The notes beneath the pieces were generated by a model that worked only from the letters and a program-made list of their open reading frames with translations, was not told the origin of the DNA and made no database searches. Made by a program: the position numbers and the translations under genes. Shown here one piece after another: positions 55,312 to 64,000 of a stretch of DNA of 64,000 nucleotides; positions within the stretch are counted from its first letter, which is position 1, and every line of letters begins with the position of its first letter. The stretch comes from Limnephilus marmoratus (taxonomy: Eukaryota > Arthropoda > Insecta > Trichoptera > Limnephilidae). The stretch is from positions 55,357,285 to 55,421,284 of the forward strand of contig OU862910.1 of the NCBI GenBank assembly GCA_917880885.1, read 5' to 3'.

Positions 55312-58300
55312 ATGCCAAGAATTACGGAGGAAGGTGAGGGTGAGGCTCAAGACAGATCGCTTATTCTTTTAACTGCAAAAATGGAAAATCTTTTTTTTCG
55401 TATGAACGATCTGTATAATGCAACAAAGAATATATCTAATTTTGAGTCAAAAAATAATGAAGTGTTTATGGCTCAGTCAGAGATGATTGATCAAATGCGA
55501 AGTCAATTTGAAAATATTATAGATAGCATCAATGATCGTCAGTTAACTTTAAAACCAGAATTTAAACCAGATTTTCAAGCTTTAAATGCTTTCGATGATC
55601 TTTTTTTGAAGGTCAAACGGACTAGATCGAATATGAAAACGTCTGTAAGAGAATCACTGACGTCACAAAATAAGTCGCGGGAGCCGTGTATGATTAATCT
55701 TCCAGCAATAGATCTTCCAACCTTCGATGGTAAGAATGAAAGCTGGTCGAAATTTTTTGAGTCATTTAAAGCCAATATCCATAATAATAGACAGCTAACT
55801 GACTCGCAGCGTGTGCAGTACTTAGTCGGAAAACTCACACATGGGGCGTTGAACGTAACCGCAGGCATTGTGCCTTCGGGTGATACATATCAGATCATTT
55901 GGGAGAGTTTAGTTAAAAAATATCAAGATAAACGTACACTAGGAACACATTATTTAAATAATATTCTCGATGCGAAAAACTGCACGAATACATCTGCCAG
56001 TCTCAATTCTTTCATTGAAAGATATTCTTCGTCAGTGTCGGCATTAAAGCAGTTAGGTATTGAAGATTTAACTGATTTTATTTTGTTTCACTGCGCGGTA
56101 AGAAAAATTGATTCACAGACGGCTCAGAACTTTGAGCTGACAGTTCGTAATAAAGAAATTCCTTCTTATAATGAGTTAGTTTCGTTTGTACAAGATCAAG
56201 TAAAGATTTTAGAACGAACGAGTAACTCGCATGGTGTCGTAAATAAAACGCATCCCATTTCGTCCTCCCGATCAAATAATACTAAATCGTTCGTCGCGAG
56301 TAATGCGAATATTCCGCGCTTCCCAGCTCCGCCGAAAGGATGTATTCTGTGTAACAAAACTGATCATTTAGTCAACGTTTGCTCAAAGTTTAAATGTATG
56401 AGTTCCCCACAGGCTCGATTTGAATTTATAAAATCGAAAAATGCCTGTGTAAATTGCCTTAGTGGTTCACATACAATCAAGTCATGCAAATCGGGGTTAG
56501 TTTGTGATTTGTGCAATAAACGTCATCATACATTCTTACATTTCGGCAGTGTGAATAATATGAAAACCAATACTCATGTACATACGTCGCAAGTACCTAC
56601 CAGTGAAGAATCGTCAGTCCCCCCTCCAGTGTCATCCAGCATCAATGGAACTGGCATTGGTGATAAGCAAGTGGAGGGGACCGCGAATGTCAATCCTTCG
56701 TGTTCGCTTTGTGCCAAAGTAACACCGAACTCTTCTATTTTACTTTCGACCGCACAAGTATACGCGAAGCTTAAAAACGGAAATAAAGTTATTGTTCGGT
56801 GCCTAATTGATAATGGCTCTCAAAATAATTTGATTACGGTCGATTGTTGTAAGACGCTGAATTTACCAATAATTCCTTTGAGTAATTCGTTTGTCAAAGG
56901 AATTGGATCAACGTCTCGACCAATTTTCGGTTACGTGTATTTGGATATTGAGTCTCGCGTATACCCAGAGAATAAATATAATATACATGCGCTTGTCGTT
57001 GACAGTATCACCGACCAATTACCTAATCACTATATAGCCAAGGGTGATATGAGGTACTTAGAGGGCATACCTCTCGCAGACTTAACGTGGAATATTCCTG
57101 GATGCGTGGATGTCGTCATCGGTGCGCAACTGTTCCCATATATTTATTTAGGGAACAGGGTTGAATCGGGTACTAGTGCACCCCCCGCGTTATTGACCGC
57201 TTTCGGTTTCGTGTTGATGGGTGATTACCCCAATAATGTGCTCAACACAAACACATCATTTTCGGCACTCGCACTGAATGATTTAGTGCAAAAATTTTGG
57301 CTGTTAGAAGAGATACCTAATATAAAATTTCTAAGTCCGGAGGAGACAGAATGTGAGAATCTCTTTATTTCATCAATTTCTCGCACTGATGATGGTAGAT
57401 ATTCTGTTGCTTTACCTTTCTGTAAAGATCCAAGACAATTGGGTAATTCTCGTACTGCTGCCCAACGCCGATTTTTGGCATTGGAGCGAAAATTTAAGCA
57501 TTCCCCTGCTTTGCAGGAGAATTATAACAAGATTATCAGTGAATATATTGAAAATAAATACCTATCAGAAGTCTCAGAGTCTGATATCACAGAAGATGGA
57601 TATTACATCCCACATCATGCTGTCACTCGTCCAGACAAACCAATGCCTCGTATTGTGCTCGATGCTAGTGCTAAAACACACACAGGGCTGTCACTGAATG
57701 ATATTATTCATACTGGTCCCAATTTGCAAGCCGATTTGTTTCTGCTTTTGCTTGACTTTCGTCTTTTTCCCATCGCTATGACTGCGGATATAAAGCAAAT
57801 GTATTTACAGATTGAAGTTCCTAGCAAGCATCGCAGATACCTGAGGATCTTATTTCGATTCTCAAATAATGGTCTCATACGAACTTTTCAGTTCAATCGA
57901 GTTCCTTTCGGCTTGACGGCAAGTCCGTACTTAGCAATGCGGACGGTTCGCCAGTTGGCCCAGGATATGAGACCACATTACCCGGACGCTGCCAAAGTGG
58001 CAGAGTCCAAGCTGTATATGGACGACCTGGTCTATTCTATTGCAGATGAGCCCAGCGCCATACGTCTTTCTCGAGAATTAATCTCGTTGTTTAAGTCCGG
58101 TGCCTTTGATTTAGTAAAATGGACTAGTAATTCTCAAGTTGTACTTGAGAACCTCCCGGATTCTCACCGCAGCCCAGTGGACTTGACTGTTGGTTCTAAC
58201 AATACCTCTAAGGTGTTGGGCCTTTCGTGGGAACCAGCTGATGACAGCTTCTTCTTTACGACATCTTATGTTCAGGAGAAGTGCACAAAGCGGAGCATAC

Positions 58301-59031
58301 TCTCCATAGTCGCCCGCTTATTTGATGTCCTCGGCTTGGTCGCCCCTGTCATTCTGTACGCTAAATTACTTATCAAAGAGCTATGGCTGTGCAACATTGG
58401 TTGGGATGATACACCCCCTGATAGCGTTATTCGTCGGTTTTCGGCGCTTACACAGGAATTCCCTCTAATTTCAATTATGAAAATCCCTCGCCATGTTGGT
58501 GTCCTGAAAGACAGTACGGTGCTCGTTGTTGCTTTCTGCGATGCAAGCATGAATGGTTACGGCTGTGTGATTTATTTGCACGCCACTGATCTGTTTGGGA
58601 AAATTACAGTGAGATTGTTGTGCGCAAAATCAAAGGTTTCTCCCACCAAAGTGACGACCCTCGCTCGTTTGGAGCTCTGTGCCGCAGTATTGATGTCCAA
58701 ATTAATACGGACGGTTCAAGATAATTATTCTGAGCGTCTTCCTATTGCAGGAACATATGCGTTTTCCGATTCTACCGTTGCGCTCTCTTGGATACATTCT
58801 TCACCGCATCGCTGGTCGGTGTTTGTTAGTAATCGCGTAGCTCAGTGCCAAGAAAATTTGTCTCCAGAGAACTTTTACCATGTTGCTGGTAGTGAAAACC
58901 CGAGCGACTGCCTTTCTCGTGGCATGCTTCCTTCCCAACTCGTTTCACATGATTTATGGTGGAACGGCCCATCATGGATTCGCAGCCCACCTTTGGAATG
59001 GCCAACCGTTTCACCCTACCAATACTGGTGA
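55312..59031 (+). CDS. BEL-2 Gag-protease-RT-RNase H, 1239 aa
   Basis: MPRITEEGEGEAQD starts the frame, with A at -3. In order: a coiled-coil-like N-terminus; IDLPTFDGKNESW near 130 (DUF1759-type Gag); CCHC-like knuckles at about 344-360 and 379-410; an aspartic protease with LIDNGSQ near 496; reverse transcriptase with ADIKQMYLQI near 826 and YMDDLV near 902; RNase H with AFCDASMNGYG near 1074, RLELCAAVL, FSDSTVALSW near 1151 and GSENPSDCLSRG near 1193. The frame ends at 59031, shortly after the RNase H, whereas BEL/Pao proteins normally run on into integrase. Integrase follows in the +1 frame. The protease has N after its catalytic D where BEL-1 has S. Confidence 0.9.
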   Translation: MPRITEEGEGEAQDRSLILLTAKMENLFFRMNDLYNATKNISNFESKNNEVFMAQSEMIDQMRSQFENIIDSINDRQLTLKPEFKPDFQALNAFDDLFLKVKRTRSNMKTSVRESLTSQNKSREPCMINLPAIDLPTFDGKNESWSKFFESFKANIHNNRQLTDSQRVQYLVGKLTHGALNVTAGIVPSGDTYQIIWESLVKKYQDKRTLGTHYLNNILDAKNCTNTSASLNSFIERYSSSVSALKQLGIEDLTDFILFHCAVRKIDSQTAQNFELTVRNKEIPSYNELVSFVQDQVKILERTSNSHGVVNKTHPISSSRSNNTKSFVASNANIPRFPAPPKGCILCNKTDHLVNVCSKFKCMSSPQARFEFIKSKNACVNCLSGSHTIKSCKSGLVCDLCNKRHHTFLHFGSVNNMKTNTHVHTSQVPTSEESSVPPPVSSSINGTGIGDKQVEGTANVNPSCSLCAKVTPNSSILLSTAQVYAKLKNGNKVIVRCLIDNGSQNNLITVDCCKTLNLPIIPLSNSFVKGIGSTSRPIFGYVYLDIESRVYPENKYNIHALVVDSITDQLPNHYIAKGDMRYLEGIPLADLTWNIPGCVDVVIGAQLFPYIYLGNRVESGTSAPPALLTAFGFVLMGDYPNNVLNTNTSFSALALNDLVQKFWLLEEIPNIKFLSPEETECENLFISSISRTDDGRYSVALPFCKDPRQLGNSRTAAQRRFLALERKFKHSPALQENYNKIISEYIENKYLSEVSESDITEDGYYIPHHAVTRPDKPMPRIVLDASAKTHTGLSLNDIIHTGPNLQADLFLLLLDFRLFPIAMTADIKQMYLQIEVPSKHRRYLRILFRFSNNGLIRTFQFNRVPFGLTASPYLAMRTVRQLAQDMRPHYPDAAKVAESKLYMDDLVYSIADEPSAIRLSRELISLFKSGAFDLVKWTSNSQVVLENLPDSHRSPVDLTVGSNNTSKVLGLSWEPADDSFFFTTSYVQEKCTKRSILSIVARLFDVLGLVAPVILYAKLLIKELWLCNIGWDDTPPDSVIRRFSALTQEFPLISIMKIPRHVGVLKDSTVLVVAFCDASMNGYGCVIYLHATDLFGKITVRLLCAKSKVSPTKVTTLARLELCAAVLMSKLIRTVQDNYSERLPIAGTYAFSDSTVALSWIHSSPHRWSVFVSNRVAQCQENLSPENFYHVAGSENPSDCLSRGMLPSQLVSHDLWWNGPSWIRSPPLEWPTVSPYQYW

Positions 59032-60550
59032 AATGCCTGAACACAAAGCTAATGTGCTCATTGCAACATTTCAGGGTGAAAAATCGGTCCTGAGTGAACT
59101 GGCTCAGCGTATATCCACTTGGGATAAACTACTAAGGATTGTTGTTTATGTCCTCCGATTCATAAAAAAGATATCACTTTCCTCTGGAACGGTCAATAAT
59201 CTTATGACTGCTGAAAAGTCTGTGATTCGTGCTATGCAGAGTATTCATTTTGCAGGAGATATTGCTGCACTCCAGAAAGGCAAATTTCATTCCAAAAGAC
59301 TTCAGAGTTTATCTCTATTTCTTGATGGAGATAATCTGTTACGTATTGGGGGGCGGCTTTCTAAATCAGATTTACCTTTTGAGGTTAAACATCCGGTTTT
59401 ACTTCCCAAACATGACTGTGTTGTCGATCTGATCATCGCTCACTTTCATGTCGTGAACTGTCATACAGGCCCAGGACTTCTTATGTCTATCTTACGTCAA
59501 CGCTATTGGATATTAGATGCTAGGACTGTTATTAGGGCGATGGTGTGGAAATGCAATTGTTGCTTCCGCTTAAATCCATCGCATCCTACACCGAAGATGG
59601 CAGATTTACCGTCATATCGTGTTGCAGAATCAAAGGCCTTCGTACATACCGGTGTAGATTACGCAGGTCCCCTCCGTATTACGCTGACTCGTCGGAGAGG
59701 ACAACATTCTCAAAAGGCATATATTTGTCTATTCGTATGCCTTGTGACCAAGGCTATTCATATTGAGTTGGTCTCTGACTTAACTTCAAATGCTTTCCTG
59801 GCTGCTTTCAGCCGTTTTATTTCTCGACGTGGCCCGGTAACATGCTTGTATTCAGATAATGGTACTAATTTTGTGGGTGCGAAGGCACAATTAGATGACC
59901 TCTACAAGTTTTTGGTTGAATCTGAATATGAGCCCTCATTAAAGCGCGAACTCGCTAAGCGTCGTATAGAGTGGAAAATGATTCCACCACGCGCGCCTCA
60001 TTTTGGGGGTATGTGGGAGTCGAACATAAAGAGCATGAAGACACACTTGTACCGTGTGATTGGAACTCAGCTTCTCACCTATGAGGAGTTACAGACTGTG
60101 CTAGTTCAAATTGAGTGCATAATGAATTCGCGTCCACTTACAGTTATGTCTTCTGACCCTTATCCAGAAGTCCTTACGCCTGCGCATTTTTTAATGTCGA
60201 CACCATTGCAGTACTTGCCTGCTTCTGTCCTGGCAGACGGTAAAATCAATTTGACTCAGCGTAAGCAATTATTAGACAGCATGGTTCAGTCCTTCTCGAA
60301 GAAGTGGCGTTCAGAGTATCTGCACACCTTGCAAGTTAGGCAGAAGTGGACTACTTCTGATCATCCGATTGATATCGGAACTGTCGTACTAGTGGGACAG
60401 GAAGATTCCCCTCCGTTAAATTGGCCTTTAGGCGTGATAACTGAAATCCATCCCGGAATGGATAAAATTGTTCGCGTTGCGACGGTAAAGACACGATTTG
60501 GTTCTTTTAAACGTCCGGTTGTCAAATTATATCCCATTCCAACGCAATAA
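58985..60550 (+). CDS. BEL-2 integrase region in the +1 frame
   Basis: The open frame nominally starts at 58880, but its first 35 or so codons are antiparallel to sense as a shadow of RNase H; homology begins near 58990-59030. An H2C2 finger follows (HFHVVNCHTG ... CNCCFRL, about 59440-59575). The catalytic set is D in GVDYAGPL (about 59650), D in YSDNGTNF (about 59850) and E in MWESNIKSMK (about 60010). A C-terminal DUF5641-like end follows (KKWRSEYLHTLQVRQKW, then HPGMDKIVRVATVK). No start codon serves it independently, so it needs a frameshift or is cut off by a mutation. Confidence 0.85.
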   Translation, partial: AHLWNGQPFHPTNTGEMPEHKANVLIATFQGEKSVLSELAQRISTWDKLLRIVVYVLRFIKKISLSSGTVNNLMTAEKSVIRAMQSIHFAGDIAALQKGKFHSKRLQSLSLFLDGDNLLRIGGRLSKSDLPFEVKHPVLLPKHDCVVDLIIAHFHVVNCHTGPGLLMSILRQRYWILDARTVIRAMVWKCNCCFRLNPSHPTPKMADLPSYRVAESKAFVHTGVDYAGPLRITLTRRRGQHSQKAYICLFVCLVTKAIHIELVSDLTSNAFLAAFSRFISRRGPVTCLYSDNGTNFVGAKAQLDDLYKFLVESEYEPSLKRELAKRRIEWKMIPPRAPHFGGMWESNIKSMKTHLYRVIGTQLLTYEELQTVLVQIECIMNSRPLTVMSSDPYPEVLTPAHFLMSTPLQYLPASVLADGKINLTQRKQLLDSMVQSFSKKWRSEYLHTLQVRQKWTTSDHPIDIGTVVLVGQEDSPPLNWPLGVITEIHPGMDKIVRVATVKTRFGSFKRPVVKLYPIPTQ

Positions 60551-60844
60551 TTTTATATTCTATCTATTATTGTTTATTTTTATTTATTTATTTTTTGTTT
60601 TTTAGTCATTGTTTCAATGATCTCTGACCCAGACATGGCATTACTTAATATCCGTTATCTTGGTCAATTGAACTTTATTAGATTGTATTTTTTAGTTATT
60701 TTTCTTTATTTTGTGAGATTCTGCGAATTTCCAATGCGTGTCATTCCTTAATATTACCGGTGAATACAGTCACTTTATTTCTATTTCATTTCTTGTTTCA
60801 TTTGTATTTTTATACTCTTTCTTTTGTAAGCTCTACGAACTTCC

Positions 60845-60857
60845 AAGGCGGGGAATA
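60845..60857 (+). other. BEL-2 polypurine tract
   Basis: aaggcggggaata directly precedes the 3' LTR. Confidence 0.65.
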
Positions 60858-61428
60858 TGGATACGCGCCATAAATATATTTGTATCCATTTTCTTAATCA
60901 ATTAATAATTTATGCTATGAGACCATGAGGGCGCCATCTATGGTTTTTGTATTGTATTGAATTTACCTATGTGGCTTGAGATTCAGTATATTCATGCATT
61001 TCCTTACCTCTGTGAATCAGGCAATTGCTTCCAACGGGAGTGTGAGTCAAAAACCAACAGATGTCACTCCTGGTCAGTCATTATTAAATGGTTCACCCAG
61101 TGAGTGAATTATTGTTGTGCCTAGGATTTGGCACATATTATTGATGGGCAGATTTATTTTTTTCATTGTTGAAACTTCCTTGCTGTGCGAAACATCTGTT
61201 AAGATTATGCAATACCGCCTTGATATTTTTTTAATGAAAAGAAGTGTCTTTTGTGTTGGACATCGCCAATGAGCTGCATTCTCTGAGTGAGTATTGTTTG
61301 TTTTCACTTTGGAATTTGGAATTGCTGGGTCAACTGTTTTTGTGTCACATAGGGAAGAATTCAATTTTCGTTAATTTACATAGGGTAGTCATCTCCCTCG
61401 TGTCAGGGGCTATTTACACGCCCCTACA
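60858..61428 (+). repeat. BEL-2 3' LTR (571 bp)
   Basis: It pairs with 54382-54952 (four differences). It is followed by ggcgg (61429-61433), the same 5 bases that precede the 5' LTR (54377-54381). Confidence 0.95.
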
Positions 61429-61433
61429 GGCGG

Positions 61434-61924
61434 ATTTGTTGGCAAACGAAGCATGTGTGAATGGAATCATCTACGATTGGACGCCAGACGCTGAAGATTA
61501 CTGCCAAAAAATAAATTCCATATGTAATAATATGTGGAATAATCATTTTGAAACATTGTCTATCAATAAAGGAATATGGTACAGAAAGCTCCAAAACGAA
61601 CCGTTTAAAAGACCATGGTTCACTGAGGTTAATCTGAAAAGATCGGAAATGAGAATCATTTTTAGATTAAGATCCGGACATGCACTAATGGGAAGAATAT
61701 TGTGTTTGATAGGCCTCTCTGATTCTCCAATGTGCTCGATATGTGAACAAATTGAAGATGTCGAGCACACATTATCAAAGTGCATTAAATATGAAAGACA
61801 GAGAGTTACAATACTAATGACCTCGAACTCATCGGAAGTTCAGAAGTTAATAGCCTCAACCGAGTTTCATGCCATATCGAGAATAATGAAATTTATTAGA
61901 TCATGTAAAGTGGAAAATATTTGA
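61434..61924 (+). pseudogene. Element B ORF2, part 4: end of RNase H and C-terminus
   Basis: The frame resumes after BEL-2 with the segment DLLANEACVNG, whose D is the final RNase H active-site residue. It then runs through WFTEVNLKRSEMRIIFRLRS, and a CX2CX6-7HX4C-like finger (MCSICEQIEDVEHTLSKC) to a stop at 61922-61924. Such a C-terminal finger is common in I/Jockey/R1 elements. The stated open frame starting at 61244 includes BEL-2 LTR sequence upstream that is not part of this protein. Confidence 0.85.
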
Positions 61925-62094
61925 AAGTGATTTTTTTATATGAAATGAATATAAAAGGACTCTAAGTACCTTTTAAAGATCATTAGAGATTATAATGATA
62001 ATATTATAATTTAAAAACAGATGAGGCAAAAAATGACAACATTGTGTGAGTCAGAAGCCTCGATAATATACATGACAATAAAAAAAATAAAAAA
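61925..62094 (+). other. Element B 3' UTR and A-rich end
   Basis: About 170 bases without coding, ending caataaaaaaaataaaaaaa just before the TSD. Confidence 0.75.
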
Positions 62095-62108
62095 AATTGT
62101 TGTCGGTT

Positions 62109-62775
62109 TGGCCATTCAAAACAATCGTGCCGCTCCTCTCCCCGCTGCTTTAAATGCGCAGAAAATCATGTAGCAGACCAATGCTCCTCCCCTTCCAATT
62201 CCTTCACTTGCGTCAATTGTTCAGGCTCGCACACAGCCACTCATCCATCCTGCCCCGAACTTTCTCGCCAAAAAAACATAAAAAGTTATATGGCCTCCAA
62301 TAGCGTTTCTTACTTCTATGCCTCCAAATTAATAGCTCCTTCTAAAAAATCTTTTGCTGAAGTTGCCTCTCAACCCCAAATTAGTGCTCCTTCAAACTTG
62401 TCTTACAAGAAGACTGTAATGACAAAACAAGCTTCTCGTCCAATTAAAATTCCTGGATATGATCAATTTGGTCATAACTCCCAGCTCTTGTTCCCAAATG
62501 GTAACAACAGCTCTCTATTTCCTCAAAACTCCGTCTTTTCTAACTCCAATTCAACTAACAGCAGTGCTTTCAATCCTGATCTAAATGCAAATTCCATAAA
62601 CAACAATACTTCTAATGACAATTCTTCCTTCATTCAAACTCTTCTCATTCTACTTATCTCAGTTATTAACAATAATAATTCTCTACCGTCCAACGCTGCC
62701 TCGTTACTCTCCTCTTTGTATTCTCTTCTTCCCAATGGCTTCCTCAACAGCAGCAATTCTGCAGTGGAATTGTAG
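62109..62775 (+). pseudogene. Element A ORF1, C-terminal part
   Basis: It directly continues the frame interrupted at 49199. Three zinc knuckles are readable: the split one ending FGHSKQSC, then CFKCAENHVADQC and CVNCSGSHTATHPSC. A serine/asparagine-rich tail follows (SLFPQNSVFSNSNSTNSSAF and onwards), ending at TAG 62773-62775. It overlaps ORF2 by 41 bases. Confidence 0.75.
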
Positions 62776-64000
62776 AAGCGCCACCTCCAATAAGGATGAC
62801 CTCATCCGACTTCTACATTTACACTCCATATCGATTGCTGCCGTCTCTGAGACTTGGTTCAAGCCATCTCAACTTTTCAAGGTGAGTGGCTATCAATGTC
62901 TGCGGGACGACCGCATTGATGGGAAGGGTGGTGCAGCCCTTTTCATCAAAAACTCTCTCCCCTTCTCCCCTATTTCCATTAAACCCCCGAATTCATCCTT
63001 CCAATTAGTGGCAGCCACTGTCTCTAATATTACATTTGTATCTCTCTATATTCCTCCTTCTACCCCATTTGACCTTCCACTATGGGTTCACATGCTTAGC
63101 AAAATTTCTTCTCCCTTGGTCATTTTGGGTGATTTTAATGCCCACTCCCCACTCTGGGATTCTTCTTCCTCGGATCCCTCAGGTATCAAATTAATTGACC
63201 TTTTGGACTCCTTGAATATCTGTTTCCTAAATGACGGATCCTCAACAAGGTTTAGTCTCCCTGGACAGAATCCTAGTGCGGTGGATATATCCCTCTGTTC
63301 CCCGAGTATCTATCCACTAATCTCCTGGCGAATTACTTCAGACCCCTGCGGCAGTGACCACTTTCCCATTATTTTGAATTTGGCTCAACGGTTGGATCAC
63401 TTTAAAAGTAAGCCCAAATTTATCACAAAAAAAGCCGATTGATCCCGTTTCAGAGACTCTATCCAGGATCTTTCCCTCTCCCTGCCTTCCCCTTCTTCTG
63501 ATAATTGCACCTCCTCTTATAAATCTTGGACTGATTCCATTCTAAAATCGGCTGACAAGTCTATCCCCAAATCTTCCCCTGTATGCTCGAAGGCTCGCCC
63601 TCCCCCTTGGTGGGATGAGGAATGCCTTAGAGTGCTGAAGGAGAGGAAAGCAGCCAATAAGACATACTGCCAACAGATGACTATGGATAATTACATCTCA
63701 GCCAAGAATGCCCAAGCTGTTGCTAAACGCACATTCCGTTTCAAAAAAACAACAGCTGGCATAATTTCTGCTCCAATATATCCCCTGCTACTCCAGCGGG
63801 GGAGGTTTGGTCCATGATTCGCAGGTTTAGATCTTCCTTTTCCCTGCCAAAGCCATCTCGTAATTCTGCTATTTGGATTGATGACTTTATTAATAAAATA
63901 GCTCCCCCTTATGTCCCTAATTTTGATGAACTTCCTTCTTTGGCTTTCACTTTAAAATCTTCTTCATGGTTAGATGCTCCGTTTTCCTTTGATGAGTTAA
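62735..64000 (+). pseudogene. Element A ORF2: endonuclease and start of RT, partial
   Basis: MASSTAAILQWNCRSATSNK starts the ORF2 within the last codons of ORF1. The endonuclease reads AVSETWF near residue 47, ILGDFNAHSPLWD near 128 and GSDHFPIILNL near 206. A TGA at 63440-63442 stands where related proteins usually have tryptophan (KAD-W). The frame continues beyond it to 63817. A second break near 63770-63800 shifts the rest, which reads GEVWSMIRRFRSSF and continues to the window edge before the catalytic RT motifs. The element is inactive. Confidence 0.75.

Larger units (their letters stand above)
54382..61428 (+). mobile_element. BEL-2: full-length BEL/Pao element (7047 bp) inside element B
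   Basis: It has both LTRs, a 5-bp TSD (ggcgg), a PBS candidate, a polypurine tract and all domains. It differs from BEL-1 in LTR sequence and length and in protein sequence, so it is a separate family. Removing it with one TSD copy restores the RNase H frame of element B. Confidence 0.95.
49200..62094 (+). mobile_element. Non-LTR retrotransposon B with RNase H, nested in A and itself twice interrupted
   Basis: aattgttgtcggtt stands before (49186-49199) and after (62095-62108), a 12-14-bp TSD, the exact length being blurred by the A-rich tail. The 3' end is (A)nT-broken (aataaaaaaaataaaaaaa). ORF1 is zinc-knuckle; ORF2 has endonuclease, reverse transcriptase and RNase H, as in I-like clades. 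Without the hAT and BEL-2 insertions it is about 4.79 kb, full length for such elements. Only one frame break was found in ORF2 apart from the insertions. Confidence 0.85.
48300..64000 (+). mobile_element. Non-LTR retrotransposon A, interrupted, runs off the window
   Basis: Two ORFs of an I/Jockey/R1-type element (zinc-knuckle ORF1, then endonuclease-led ORF2) lie on either side of element B. The 5' limit is not fixed by sequence; about 48,300 is an estimate. It carries a poly-C frame break, an in-frame TAG, an in-frame TGA and a later frameshift, so it is the oldest layer of the nest. Reverse transcriptase and 3' end lie beyond the window. Confidence 0.75.

Noticed and set aside
58880..58985. 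Independent start for the BEL-2 integrase ORF
   Set aside because: The first codons overlap the RNase H frame and have no integrase similarity; homology starts only near 58990.
1..64000. Host protein-coding genes, CRISPR arrays, bacterial operons or viral genomes
   Set aside because: No multi-exon host gene, no repeat-spacer array and no prokaryotic signals were seen. The long frames are all retroelement proteins, and neither BEL element has an envelope ORF.

Overview
The window is eukaryotic, AT-rich, repeat-dominated DNA, most likely from an insect or another arthropod. The reasons are the element families present (BEL/Pao, piggyBac, RNase H-bearing non-LTR elements, hAT, PIF/Harbinger, Helitron, tRNA-headed SINEs) and the absence of any bacterial-style gene order. 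I found no convincing host gene, no functional tRNA or rRNA gene and no CRISPR. Nearly everything recognisable is a transposable element or its remains, and several are nested with exact target-site duplications (TSDs), so their order of arrival can be read.

Region by region. 1-11,060: scattered relics, namely a Helitron (1246-1871), MITE-1 copies, a minisatellite, a large inverted-repeat block (6113-7560), snap-back SINEs (about 8046-8405), a SINE split by a hAT MITE (8631-9188) and a PIF-type MITE (9336-9781). 11,067-21,305: a decayed piggyBac element on the minus strand, split by a complete BEL/Pao element (BEL-1, 11,929-19,099) with an uninterrupted 1704-residue polyprotein and two LTRs that look identical. 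21,865-24,146: a hAT-like element carrying a decayed, internally duplicated C2H2 zinc-finger array. 24,800-36,300: SINEs, 5'-truncated non-LTR fragments, Helitron and hAT elements, and a PIF-type MITE. 36,391-48,162: a hAT relic with a BED-finger start, more truncated non-LTR elements and another PIF-type MITE.

48,300 to the end: a three-level nest. Non-LTR element A is split inside the zinc-knuckle part of its ORF1 by non-LTR element B (49,200-62,094). B is split inside its reverse transcriptase by a non-autonomous hAT (52,320-53,361) and inside its RNase H by a second BEL/Pao element (BEL-2, 54,382-61,428). Each insertion has a clean TSD, and removing it restores the frame of the interrupted ORF.

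No pathway or operon is encoded here. BEL-1 is the only element that looks capable of autonomous activity. BEL-2 is young (4 differences seen between its 571-bp LTRs) but has a frame break before integrase. The least ordinary item is the zinc-finger-bearing hAT element. All family assignments rest on reading motifs, TSDs and termini by eye; no database search was possible.
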